NCBI GenBank assembly: GCA_005223075.1
Contig: NJBO01000004.1
Span: 88,852-152,851 of the forward strand
DNA from: a candidate division TA06 bacterium B3_TA06
Lineage (GTDB): Bacteria; Hydrothermota; Tepidihabitantia; B3-TA06
DNA length: 64,000 bases
Reading direction: 5' to 3'
The notes beneath the pieces were generated by a model that ran no database searches, was not told where the DNA came from, and saw nothing but the letters and a program-made list of their open reading frames with translations. Position numbers and translations under genes: made by a program. Of this stretch, positions 16,510-24,562 are shown piece by piece. How positions within the stretch are numbered: the stretch's first letter is position 1; each line of letters opens with the position of its first letter.

Positions 16510-16584
16510 TAGCGCTATGGGGATTCGAACCCCAGTCTCCTGGCTGAGAACCAGGTGTCCTAGGCCGGACTAGACGATAGCGCC
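16510..16584 (-). tRNA. tRNA-Glu (CTC)
   Basis: Minus strand. The acceptor stem GGCGCTA pairs with TAGCGCT (first pair G-U), the anticodon stem is CCTGG/CCAGG around TTCTCAG giving anticodon CTC, and the T arm is ACTGGGGTTCGAATCCCCAT. No CCA is encoded. It has its own promoter and a strong hairpin behind it. Confidence 0.96.
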
Positions 16585-16593
16585 ACAAGGCCA

Positions 16594-16621
16594 ATTCTAT
16601 CCACAAGGCTTGATTTGTCAA
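16594..16621 (-). promoter_or_regulatory. Promoter for tRNA-Glu
   Basis: Minus-strand TTGACA, 16-bp spacer, TAGAAT, ending about ten bases before the mature tRNA 5' end. Confidence 0.85.
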
Positions 16622-16676
16622 GCTTAAGACCTATAGGGATGTGCAGTGGAAGATCGCGTGTTACGCTTGGACGGTC

Positions 16677-16740
16677 TTGACAACTGCCGAAAATTAATTA
16701 TCTTTAGGGGGCTTGCAAGATGCGTATTTTCGTGTAAACT
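16677..16740 (+). promoter_or_regulatory. Two possible promoters for the PDZ protein
   Basis: TTGACA-16-TATCTT at 16677-16704 and TTGCAA-16-TAAACT at 16713-16740. Either gives a leader of about 90-125 bases that contains a TACCGCC/GGCGGTA hairpin (16792-16813) and an 18-codon ORF (16771-16827). Confidence 0.65.
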
Positions 16741-16836
16741 CTTGAGTGTGGAATGCAGGTCGCTAATTTTATGGAGGAGATAAGTCGGATATACCGCCTT
16801 TGTGGTGGCGGTAGAAAGAAATTTTAAGGAGGCATC

Positions 16837-18321
16837 ATGAAGTTTGCGTGGAAACTCCTTCCACTTCTCCTTATCGCAGGGTTGTTCACTGTGGGTTACG
16901 CCGCGAAGCGAGGCGAACGTTCGAACGGACGACCCTCTGATGAACCCTTCTTATTGGTGGTTGGAATCGTTCCAGGCAGTATGGCCGATCAGGTGGGTAT
17001 CAAGGAAGGCGATATCTTGCGTTCCTATGATGGGAACTGGGTCCAGTCCATAGAGGAGCTGGAAGCGGTAAAGAAGCTGGCCGTGGATTCGGTCGAGGTT
17101 ATCTTTGACCGCGGCGAGGAAACCCTGAGCTTCATCTTTCCTCCGGGTCAGATGGGACTCTACCTCGAGCAACAACTGCCTGAGCTTGAATACACGTCGG
17201 ATGCGGTTCTGCTACAGGGAATAGGACCCTTGGATGAGAAAGAAGGGATGAATAACTCATTTATTCTCTCGCTTGCCCGGACAGCGAACTACCTCAAGGA
17301 TACGCTTGACTATACCATGCTAATGGGGCTTTCTGGGGCAGCTTTTCGTCTTCAGATGCACCATAACTGGGATATCTCGGCAGTTCTCGCTTCCGAAGGG
17401 TACCGCTGTGATCTTGTAGCCTTGGGGGCCTTGGGTTATGAGTACCGATACCTCGAGTTAGAGGAGAACATGCGCAACGTTGAAGCCGTGCGTGATGCTA
17501 TAATCCAGACGGTTGATGCAGGTAGTCCTGTTATCGCCTTTCAGTTGGCGGCTTTCCCGGACTGGGGTATAATAACCGGGTACCAGAAGTCCGGACGAGA
17601 GTTCCTTGTCCGGGTCTACGAGAGTAAACGTACAGGCTACACGCTGGCCGAGGCCTTTCCCAAAAAGGTTTATCTTATTGAGGGACGCGATGTTCCCCCG
17701 ACCCTAATGGAAGCCATCATCCGTTCCTTCGCGATAGCTCAGGAGGTTCTTGAGACCGAGCGCATCGGGGACTACTACTGTGGCCTCGAGGTGATGAAGA
17801 ATTGGATTCAGGCCCTTGAAACGGGTGCGTTCCATAACCTCAGAGCAGAGGACTTCAATCGCATCGTCGACGCCAACGCCTGGATGTACAAGCAGCTTGC
17901 CGAGGATCGTGACTTTGCCGCTGCATATCTTAAGCGGATAGCGCCTCAGTTCCCGGATATCCAGGATAAGCTCTTGGCTATTGCAGACCTTTATGCTACA
18001 GAGGCAGAGTACCTGAATCTAGCGTTCGCATCTGAAGAAGAGATGCCCGTTGTCTGGGCCACAGACCTGGAAAGCCAGTATGACTGGACTCCCCAGATGC
18101 GTATGCGCGAGATCAACTACCTGCGTTTTGCAAGAGTAAAGGAAGACGAAGCGCTCAAAATCTGGTGCGCGATCAACGCGATCTACAACCCTGAACCCGT
18201 AGAAGAAGAGGAAGCCACTGAGGAAGCCCCCCTACCCGAAGAGGAGCAGCCCGAAGAGCCGATTCAAGAGGAGGAGATACAACCCACCCAGCCTGAGAGG
18301 TTCCGCGGGGAGGCCCAGTAG
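16837..18321 (+). CDS. Exported PDZ-domain protein with a BtrH/C39-like middle region
   Basis: A signal peptide (KLLPLLLIAGLFTVGYA) is followed by a PDZ domain at about residues 35-110 (VVGIVPGSMADQVGIKEGDIL). The middle (about 150-290) resembles the N-terminal domain of BtrH-like/C39-like proteins: LMGLSGAAFRLQMHHNWD, then an AIIQTVDAGSPVIAF block and WGIITGYQ. Normal family members use a Cys near the start of this region; none is seen here, so protease activity is doubtful. The last 45 residues are rich in Glu and Pro. AAGGAGG precedes the ATG. The MATE transporter gene follows 51 bases later. Confidence 0.72.
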   Translation: MKFAWKLLPLLLIAGLFTVGYAAKRGERSNGRPSDEPFLLVVGIVPGSMADQVGIKEGDILRSYDGNWVQSIEELEAVKKLAVDSVEVIFDRGEETLSFIFPPGQMGLYLEQQLPELEYTSDAVLLQGIGPLDEKEGMNNSFILSLARTANYLKDTLDYTMLMGLSGAAFRLQMHHNWDISAVLASEGYRCDLVALGALGYEYRYLELEENMRNVEAVRDAIIQTVDAGSPVIAFQLAAFPDWGIITGYQKSGREFLVRVYESKRTGYTLAEAFPKKVYLIEGRDVPPTLMEAIIRSFAIAQEVLETERIGDYYCGLEVMKNWIQALETGAFHNLRAEDFNRIVDANAWMYKQLAEDRDFAAAYLKRIAPQFPDIQDKLLAIADLYATEAEYLNLAFASEEEMPVVWATDLESQYDWTPQMRMREINYLRFARVKEDEALKIWCAINAIYNPEPVEEEEATEEAPLPEEEQPEEPIQEEEIQPTQPERFRGEAQ

Positions 18322-18372
18322 CAGCAGGGCCTGGCTTTTAAGTAATCCCTGTTTCGCTGACCACCGGGATCC

Positions 18373-19737
18373 ATGATGCCTCCTCCACGGTCACGAGATA
18401 AGCCGTTAAGTGTCGTCAACCTGAAGAATGCAGGGCTGGGCACGATTATCTTTGTGGCCTGGCCGGTTGCCCTGTCTACCCTTCTTACCCAGCTTATGAC
18501 CATAGTGGACGCGTTCTGGATCGGTCGGTTGGGTTCAGTTGCTCTTGCCGCGGTGGGTGTAGCAGGCTCGGTATTCTGGGTTCTTGTCGCGCTTTCCCAG
18601 TTGACAAACGCACCTACGATGGCTTTCGTGGCCCGTTTCGCAGGAGCCAACGACCGTTCTCAGGCCCAGGCTGCGCTCTTTCACGGCCTCCTCCTGGCCC
18701 TATCCCTAGGTGTGATTTTAGCCCTTGCTGGCGTCCCTTTGAGCAGGCCTATACTTTCCCTGTTCGGTGCCAGTCCGGAGGTGATGAAGGTGGGCACTCC
18801 TTACCTTGTGATCCTTTTTGTTATCCTGCCGTTTGTTTACTTTTCTGCTGCCTCCTTCACCGCTATGCAGGCAACAGGCGATACCCTTTCCCCGCTTCTC
18901 GTTTCCGCGGGCTCCAACGTTATTAACCTGGTGCTCGATCCCTTGTTGATCTTCGGCTGGCTGGGTTTTCCCCGCTTGGGTGTGCTTGGGGCAGGAATCG
19001 CCACCGCTGTGGCTACCCTGTTCAACGTGATAGCAGCACTCATAATCCTGAGCAGAAGAGGCTTGCTTGGAGTGGTTCCACCACGGCTAGCGATTCTCGT
19101 CCGTTTCCTCAAGGTCGGCTTCTTTGCCATGATTCAGGGGATCACCAGGCCGTTGACCGGCATGGCGATGTTCTACATCATTGGTCTTTCCGGTGTTGTC
19201 GCTCAGGCCGCATTCACTGTGGGGCTTCGGATCATAGGCATCCCCTTTATATTCCTCACAGGCCTTACGGTTGCCACCCAGTCCCTTGTGGGACAGTATC
19301 TAGGTGCTAGGAAACCTCTTGCGGCGTCACGCATCGTTCGTCTGAGCGGTCTATCCGGGTTCCTGCTGCAAGTCATTCTCTCGACACTTCTTTTCCTCGC
19401 CGCCGGTTGGCTCGTCGGCGTCTTTGCCCCGGGGCAGGATGAGGTGATAAAGGTCGGATCGGCTTACCTGCGGGTTTTGGCACCGTTCCTTTTGATCTTA
19501 CCCTTCTCCATGGCGTGGTCCGGAGCTCAGTACGGTGCAGGACGAACCCTAGGCCCTGCCGTGGCCGCAGTGGCGGCAAACTGGATAGTCAAGCTTCCGT
19601 TGGCTTTCGTGTTAAGTCAAATAGTCGGGATGGATACCACAGGTGTCTGGCTGGCGATAGGCGCGTCCGTCGTGGTTGAGACCGCGGTTAACGGAGGATA
19701 CTTCGCCTCAGGTAAATGGAAGAAGGGAGCGCTATGA
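18373..19737 (+). CDS. MATE-family multidrug/Na+ efflux transporter
   Basis: Twelve hydrophobic segments over 454 residues, with the MATE pattern ITFVAWPVALSTLLTQLM-like start, VDAFWIGRLGSVALAAVGVAG in the first half and the matching GLTVATQSLVGQYLGA in the second. Family members export cationic drugs or metabolites against Na+ or H+; the substrate is unknown here. Two adjacent ATGs occur (18373 and 18376), with a weak GGGA ribosome site. The stop overlaps the start of the acetyltransferase gene. Confidence 0.93.
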   Translation: MMPPPRSRDKPLSVVNLKNAGLGTIIFVAWPVALSTLLTQLMTIVDAFWIGRLGSVALAAVGVAGSVFWVLVALSQLTNAPTMAFVARFAGANDRSQAQAALFHGLLLALSLGVILALAGVPLSRPILSLFGASPEVMKVGTPYLVILFVILPFVYFSAASFTAMQATGDTLSPLLVSAGSNVINLVLDPLLIFGWLGFPRLGVLGAGIATAVATLFNVIAALIILSRRGLLGVVPPRLAILVRFLKVGFFAMIQGITRPLTGMAMFYIIGLSGVVAQAAFTVGLRIIGIPFIFLTGLTVATQSLVGQYLGARKPLAASRIVRLSGLSGFLLQVILSTLLFLAAGWLVGVFAPGQDEVIKVGSAYLRVLAPFLLILPFSMAWSGAQYGAGRTLGPAVAAVAANWIVKLPLAFVLSQIVGMDTTGVWLAIGASVVVETAVNGGYFASGKWKKGAL

Positions 19738-20606
19738 TAAAACTTCGCGAGGCGACTTTCAAGGATCGTGATGGAATCCTGAGGATAGCATCCGCCACCT
19801 GGGAGGGTTGGGACTACGTTCCCCTCTACCTTGATGAGTGGATAAAGGAGGGCGGACTCTACGTTGCCGAGATTGAAGGGGAGATAGTCGGTATCACCAA
19901 GACCACGGAGCTATCTCCTGGAGAGATCTGGCTAGAAGCCATACGCGTAGCCGAGGAACATCGCAGAAAGGGCCTGGGACGCGAGATTGCCGAGGAGCAG
20001 TTAAGGCTGGCACTTGCCGCAAGCCCCAAGAGCATAAGGCTTTCCACCGCCGACGTCAACACCGCAAGCCTTGCGATAATACATCACCTTGGATTCCAGG
20101 AGTACGTGGTCTTTGATTACTTCGAGCAGAGGGAGCCTTTAGGTACATTGCGGAAAGTAGAGTTAGATGAAAAGGAGTTCCTCGCCGGTGCAGAGGTCAC
20201 CGAGAAGGCCTGGGCACTCGTCCGATCCAGCGAAGAGTTTGTCGCCTCAAAGGGACTCTTGCCCCATACCTGGAAGTTCCGTAATTTCACAGAAGAGCTT
20301 TTCCGTTCCCTCCTGGAGGATGGGTTGGTTTACGTGACCCCTGAAGTCGGTGGAGTGCTGGTTCTTATGAGGAACCGCTATACGCCTGAAAGTCGAGAGA
20401 TTGCGTTTCTTGAGGGCGATGAGCGCTCCCTTGAGATATTGAGCAAACTGGCTCAAGCGAAACTCGCCTCCCTACCGGATGGCGTGAGGTTCCTGGCCTT
20501 CGCAGCCAGTAAACGCAAGCACAAGATACTACAACACTTAGGTATGAAGTTCCACGAGCGTGTCAAGAAGGTATATGTGTTTGACTATCCTCTGGACAAG
20601 AAGTGA
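19734..20606 (+). CDS. GNAT-family N-acetyltransferase with an extra C-terminal domain
   Basis: The first 150 residues are a GNAT fold: LREATFKDRDGILRIA at the start, IWLEAIRVAEEHRRKGLGREIAEE as the acetyl-CoA motif, then NTASLAIIHHLGFQ. The remaining 140 residues form a second domain without a motif I can name. The start is ATG 19734, which overlaps the MATE stop as ATGA and has AAGGGAG before it; an upstream in-frame ATG at 19716 lies inside the MATE gene. The substrate is unknown. The tight linkage suggests a shared function with the efflux pump, for instance modifying the same compound, but that is inference. Confidence 0.88.
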   Translation: MIKLREATFKDRDGILRIASATWEGWDYVPLYLDEWIKEGGLYVAEIEGEIVGITKTTELSPGEIWLEAIRVAEEHRRKGLGREIAEEQLRLALAASPKSIRLSTADVNTASLAIIHHLGFQEYVVFDYFEQREPLGTLRKVELDEKEFLAGAEVTEKAWALVRSSEEFVASKGLLPHTWKFRNFTEELFRSLLEDGLVYVTPEVGGVLVLMRNRYTPESREIAFLEGDERSLEILSKLAQAKLASLPDGVRFLAFAASKRKHKILQHLGMKFHERVKKVYVFDYPLDKK

Positions 20607-20649
20607 TGAAGTCGTTGTGTGTCAATTGAGTCGAGCTCCTGCAGCCACC

Positions 20650-20677
20650 TTGACTTTGTTTGCTCTATTGGGATAAT
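20650..20677 (+). promoter_or_regulatory. Leaderless promoter for lptE
   Basis: TTGACT, 16-bp spacer, GATAAT. The -10 ends five bases before the ATG at 20683 and there is no ribosome site. Confidence 0.75.
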
Positions 20678-20682
20678 GAACA

Positions 20683-21156
20683 ATGCGTAAGATGGTGATC
20701 TTTGGAGCATTGCTGCTCGTGGGATGTTGTGGATACTCAACCCGCGCTCTCCTGCCTTCGTATCTTAAAACGATCTATATCTCCGATGTTGAGAACAAGA
20801 CCCTGCGTCCCCTTCTTGCCGAGAACCTCAGGGACGGGGTTGTATTGGCCTTCACCCGAAGCGGTCGTCTGCGTGTTTCATCGGACGCCTCGGCCGATCT
20901 CGTTCTCAGGGTCAGTATCACCGGCTATAGACGCACCGCGGCTGTCTACGATGCTTCGCGTAACGTATCCCAGTGGAAATACGAACTGCGCTTTGAAAGC
21001 CAGTGCCGGGATCAGGTAAAGAACACCGTACTTTGGGATGATAGAAAAACCACCTCAGAGGTGCTTGACGCCGAGTTGGATGAGGAAGAGGGCATTCGGC
21101 AGCTGCTTGAGCGGGCAGCAGATGAGATCGTACGCAGCACACTGCTTGCATGGTAG
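20683..21156 (+). CDS. lptE: LptE-like lipopolysaccharide-assembly lipoprotein
   Basis: The lipobox is LLLVGCCGYS, giving an N-acylated cysteine at 15 or 16. The mature part has LPSYLKTIYISDVENKTLRPLL, then ENLRDGVVLAFTRSGRLRVS and ADLVLRVSITGYRR, the usual LptE (plug of the LptD barrel) pattern. At 157 residues it fits the family. It marks the cell as a diderm with lipopolysaccharide or a similar glycolipid. Translation appears leaderless. Its stop overlaps the ATG of a 28-codon ORF that starts a chain of coupled small ORFs leading to the amidohydrolase. Confidence 0.85.
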   Translation: MRKMVIFGALLLVGCCGYSTRALLPSYLKTIYISDVENKTLRPLLAENLRDGVVLAFTRSGRLRVSSDASADLVLRVSITGYRRTAAVYDASRNVSQWKYELRFESQCRDQVKNTVLWDDRKTTSEVLDAELDEEEGIRQLLERAADEIVRSTLLAW

Positions 21157-21291
21157 CCCAGGCCTTCAACGTTCAGATAGAGGAGTTGGTTACGTGCGGT
21201 GACGGGTTGGAGCATCTGGAGGCCGGTCGGGGCTGATATGTTCCCCAAGACCGCTCATATTGAACTTGTGAGTCTCATGGAGATCGGATGA
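21150..21291 (+). other. Two coupled mini-ORFs between lptE and amidohydrolase
   Basis: ATG 21150 overlaps the lptE stop and opens 28 codons ending at 21236. ATG 21238 follows one base later and opens 17 codons whose stop overlaps the amidohydrolase start as ATGA. No similarity is recognised. They could be remnants of one frameshifted gene or real coupling peptides. Confidence 0.4.
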
Positions 21292-22748
21292 TTCTATTCA
21301 AAGATGCCTTGATCCACTCCCCACCGCGCAAATCCTTGCGAGCCGATCTTTTGGTTGAAGGCTCCAGGATTGCCAGGATCGGAAGGGTTGAATCCTCAGC
21401 CGACGCCGGGACTTACGAGAACAAGGTGCTCTTGCCTGGGTATATAGATTCTCACATACATCTTCTTGAATACGGGTATTCGCTTGTCTTCCTTGACCTC
21501 CGGGAGATTCGTAGCAGAGAGGAGTTTTTTCCCTCGCTCTCATCGTATCTTCCCACTGCTCGCAAGCTTGGATTCCTTTACGCATTCAACTTGGCTCCGG
21601 AAAGGTTAAAGGAGACAGACTGGGAGCCACTTACGTCTGATCTTGACAAGATATCGAAAGATGTTCCAATTCTGATTCGCCGTGAGGACGGTCACTCCGT
21701 ATATCTGAACAAGGCGGCGCGGCGCTGGTTGCTATATGATCAGCCCATCGAACACGCCAACGATCATCTCACCGGGCGATTCAATGAACTTGCGGTAGAA
21801 CGCATGCAGGAACGTATTCCGCGTGATGTCAGGATCGAGGCTTTCATCAAGGCAGGAGCGGATCTCCTTGCTAAGGGGGTGACCGCTGCCGCGGTCATGA
21901 TAGGCGATGAAGCGAGCCTTGGGGATGTGGAGATCATAAGATCAACAGGTGCGAGACTAGGCATAGAGGCCGCACTCTTTCCGCAGAATCGGGATGTCGG
22001 CAAGATATGCGATCTTGAACTTAGCCGTTTAGGGGGATGCATACTCATAGACGGCTCATTCGGCTCCCGCACCGCAGCGCTTCGCGAGCCGTACAGCGAC
22101 GCACCCGGCAACCACGGCATCCTTTACTTCTCCCAGAAGGAGCTGGATGCGCTGGTGCACTGCGCTGAGGACGCCGGGCTGCAGATGACCTTCCATGCCA
22201 TAGGGGACGAGGCGATCGGGCAGCTTTTAAGCGCCTACCAGAAGGTGATAGAACCGGGCAACCCTAGAAGGCACCGCATAGAACACGCGGAGTTGCTTCC
22301 ACCTGATCTTATAGAACGAGCGGCAAAACTTGGGGTTATCCTTGGTGTGCAGCCGATGTTCGAGGCTATCTGGGGGCAAGAGGGGGGGATGTATGCCGAG
22401 CGTCTGGGCGATCGCCTGCGCTGGACCAATCCTTACCGTTCTATCTTAGATGCCGGTATCCGGATCGCCGCCGGTTCGGATGCACCCATAACTGCACCTG
22501 ATCCAGCAGAGGGGATCAAGGCGTTTCTGAGCCATCCTATAGTTGAAGAACGTATTACCCCAGAGGAAGCGGTTGCCGCCTACACCTATCATGGTGTCTA
22601 CGCCATGCACCTTGAAGATCGCATCGGTTCGGTTAAGGAAGGCATGCAGGCCGACCTTCTGGTGTTCGATGAAGATCCGTTCGTCTCCCTCAATTTCCAT
22701 CCCCAGGCGGTCATCCGCCGCGGTAAGTTGGTGGCTGGCTCTATCTAA
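21288..22748 (+). CDS. YtcJ-like amidohydrolase (amidohydrolase 3 family)
   Basis: Metal-dependent TIM-barrel hydrolase. It begins with the small beta domain (ILFKDALIHSPPRKSLRADLLVEG), then LPGYIDSHIHL provides the HxH metal ligands. Later landmarks are the ILIDGSFGSRTAAL block, AGLQMTFHAIGDEAI with a metal His, HRIEHAELL, and AAGSDAPI with the metal Asp. It ends with the usual GSVKEGMQADLLVFDEDPF. At 486 residues it is slightly short for YtcJ-type proteins. The substrate is unknown. GGAG lies before the ATG, which overlaps the preceding mini-ORF. The 3' end overlaps the convergent lipoprotein gene by four bases. Confidence 0.9.
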   Translation: MILFKDALIHSPPRKSLRADLLVEGSRIARIGRVESSADAGTYENKVLLPGYIDSHIHLLEYGYSLVFLDLREIRSREEFFPSLSSYLPTARKLGFLYAFNLAPERLKETDWEPLTSDLDKISKDVPILIRREDGHSVYLNKAARRWLLYDQPIEHANDHLTGRFNELAVERMQERIPRDVRIEAFIKAGADLLAKGVTAAAVMIGDEASLGDVEIIRSTGARLGIEAALFPQNRDVGKICDLELSRLGGCILIDGSFGSRTAALREPYSDAPGNHGILYFSQKELDALVHCAEDAGLQMTFHAIGDEAIGQLLSAYQKVIEPGNPRRHRIEHAELLPPDLIERAAKLGVILGVQPMFEAIWGQEGGMYAERLGDRLRWTNPYRSILDAGIRIAAGSDAPITAPDPAEGIKAFLSHPIVEERITPEEAVAAYTYHGVYAMHLEDRIGSVKEGMQADLLVFDEDPFVSLNFHPQAVIRRGKLVAGSI

Positions 22749-23338
22749 GGGCTTACCTCCCAGCTGGCTTCCATAATTAACCCCTTCTCCAACACGTCGA
22801 CAGTCCTGCACTCCCAAATCAAGGTGTCACCTTTCTGCCTTGTTGCGTTGTGCTTTATTATCCTGCCGGGAACCACTATCTTTTCTCGCCACATACCAGC
22901 ATAAGAATCAGGATTGTATCCGATCAGTGTTTTGACGAGGGACTTCATTGATTTAATGTTGGCCCTTTCCTTACTCGAAAAGTAGGTTCTTGAAAGGTGG
23001 CAGCGGGCTGAGCCGGCCTCAGATTCCTCCTTGAGTATCAGGAGGCTCTCGTCTCCAAGCAGATTAGGGATGGCGCTTATACTGTCGAACCTGCCTTCAA
23101 GCCTATAGGCTCTGATGGTGTCCAGGGTGTCGACGGAAATGGCGGTTGTATGCCAGCCCGCTCCAAAGGTATGGCCGGGCTCGAACCCTTCTATTTTGAT
23201 TGGGACTTTTTTAGTGTAAGGTACATCAACTTTCATTTTGAGGGTGCCTCGGCCGTCAGGTTCAATCTTCATTACCGACGTATAGTTGAAACAGGCAGTC
23301 ATCATGAGTACCGCTCCGGCTAGCAAAAGCTTTCGCAT
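22745..23338 (-). CDS. Hypothetical lipoprotein (LppM-like)
   Basis: Signal peptide with lipobox LMMTAC, so a lipoprotein anchored by Cys16. The first mature stretch, YTSVMKIEPDGRGTLKMKVDVPY, resembles the start of LppM-like domains, which present a beta-sandwich; the rest is not recognised. It has AAAGGAGG before its ATG. It is divergent from the radical SAM gene across a 90-base gap with a large inverted repeat. Function unknown. Confidence 0.72.
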   Translation of the reverse strand: MRKLLLAGAVLMMTACFNYTSVMKIEPDGRGTLKMKVDVPYTKKVPIKIEGFEPGHTFGAGWHTTAISVDTLDTIRAYRLEGRFDSISAIPNLLGDESLLILKEESEAGSARCHLSRTYFSSKERANIKSMKSLVKTLIGYNPDSYAGMWREKIVVPGRIIKHNATRQKGDTLIWECRTVDVLEKGLIMEASWEVSP

Positions 23339-23364
23339 CTATCCTCCTTTTCGCCTAACGATTC

Positions 23365-23416
23365 ACAAGAAAGACGCAACACTCTAAAGAAATGTTGCGT
23401 TCGGTGGCTTTCTTGT
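23365..23416. promoter_or_regulatory. Inverted repeat in the divergent lipoprotein/radical SAM gap
   Basis: ACAAGAAAG-ACGCAACA (23365-23381) is repeated in inverse at TGTTGCGT (23393-23400) and CTTTCTTGT (23408-23416), with seven extra bases on one side. The right arm contains the TTGCGT -35 box of the radical SAM promoter, so it may be an operator serving both genes. Confidence 0.6.
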
Positions 23417-23422
23417 TACAAT
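23395..23422 (+). promoter_or_regulatory. Leaderless promoter for the radical SAM gene
   Basis: TTGCGT, 16-bp spacer, TACAAT, ending six bases before the ATG at 23429. No ribosome site is present. Confidence 0.68.
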
Positions 23423-23428
23423 TGCTTC

Positions 23429-24562
23429 ATGAACCTCAAGCGCGCCTTCGAGGAGATCGGTCTCTTCGCTAGGGGATTTGCGCCGGTGGCTAACCTTTCG
23501 GTAAATACCGTCTGCAACCAGCGATGTTTGATCTGTCAGCGATGGCAGATGCACTGGCAGTCCGAGCAAGACAAGCTCACCCTGGACGAGATCAAAGACC
23601 TGGTCTACCAGCTGGTCAAGGATTTACATGTCAAGCGCTTCCGCATCACCTCTACCGAGCCGCTGCTACGCAAGGATCTGCCTGAGATCGTGCGCTACAT
23701 ACGCAAATTCACCAGCTGCAACCTCATCACCAACGGTATGGCCATGACTCCTGAGCTTGCCCGTGAGCTGATCGGAGCCGGTATCTCCAAGGTGCGCTTC
23801 TCCATAGACGCGCCCAACGAGGTTAACGATACCCTGCGTGGGTTGAAAGGTTCCTGGGAGCGCTCGCGTCGGGGCGTGGAGATTCTTAAAGAGGCTAGGG
23901 AAGAGCTTGGCACACCGTATCCTTTGATAGACATCTACGCCGTTCTGACCAAACTCAATATAGAGTTCATCCCTGATATGTACCGATTCGTTGCCTCCCA
24001 GGAACTTGACGGCCTTGCATTCGGGATAGTCTGGGAGAACACGGTTGAAGGTGTAGAGAGAACTGTCTGGAATGGCCGCAAGATCGCACGTTCCCACATG
24101 ATTCCGGTTAGAGAATCACTCAAGCCTACCCCGGAACAAGTAGCATGGCTGAGGCAGGAGCTGGTCAGGATGGGGCTTATAACCAAGGGGGCCGAACAGG
24201 CCAAAAGGCTGGTGGAGCGGGTACTGGGGATAATGAGAGGCCGCCGCCTCTTCCGGTGTCCCTACCACTACTTTATCAACATCAATCCGGTGGGCAACTT
24301 CATCGCCTGCACCGTGATGGGCGGTTACTCGTTCGGAAACATCCGCTCCAAGAAGGCACGCGACATCTGGTTCAGCCGCCAGCACTACGAGTTCCTGACC
24401 AGGGTGGGGCGCGAGCCGTTTCCTGTGTGTCACGAGATATGCGAAGCCAAGGAGGAGCTCTACATCTCTTCCCTTAAGAGTGAGATACGCGGTTTGGCCA
24501 TGTCCCTTTTATATCCTTTGAACTTGCGGTCGCTTCGCAATAAAAGCAGAAGCAGTCCCTAA
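23429..24562 (+). CDS. Radical SAM protein with SPASM-like C-terminal region
   Basis: The CNQRCLIC motif near residue 30 binds the 4Fe-4S cluster that cleaves S-adenosylmethionine. FRITSTEPLLRKDL stands where the GGEPL motif is usual, followed by LITNGM and VRFSIDA. The C-terminal part (about residues 280-350) has FRCPYHYFININPVGNFIAC, GNIRSKKARDIW and CHEICEAKEE, a SPASM-like cluster region. That layout is used by peptide- and sugar-modifying enzymes, but no precursor peptide lies next to it. The ATG is at the predicted transcription start. The 3' end overlaps the convergent HAD gene by four bases. Confidence 0.88.
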   Translation: MNLKRAFEEIGLFARGFAPVANLSVNTVCNQRCLICQRWQMHWQSEQDKLTLDEIKDLVYQLVKDLHVKRFRITSTEPLLRKDLPEIVRYIRKFTSCNLITNGMAMTPELARELIGAGISKVRFSIDAPNEVNDTLRGLKGSWERSRRGVEILKEAREELGTPYPLIDIYAVLTKLNIEFIPDMYRFVASQELDGLAFGIVWENTVEGVERTVWNGRKIARSHMIPVRESLKPTPEQVAWLRQELVRMGLITKGAEQAKRLVERVLGIMRGRRLFRCPYHYFININPVGNFIACTVMGGYSFGNIRSKKARDIWFSRQHYEFLTRVGREPFPVCHEICEAKEELYISSLKSEIRGLAMSLLYPLNLRSLRNKSRSSP

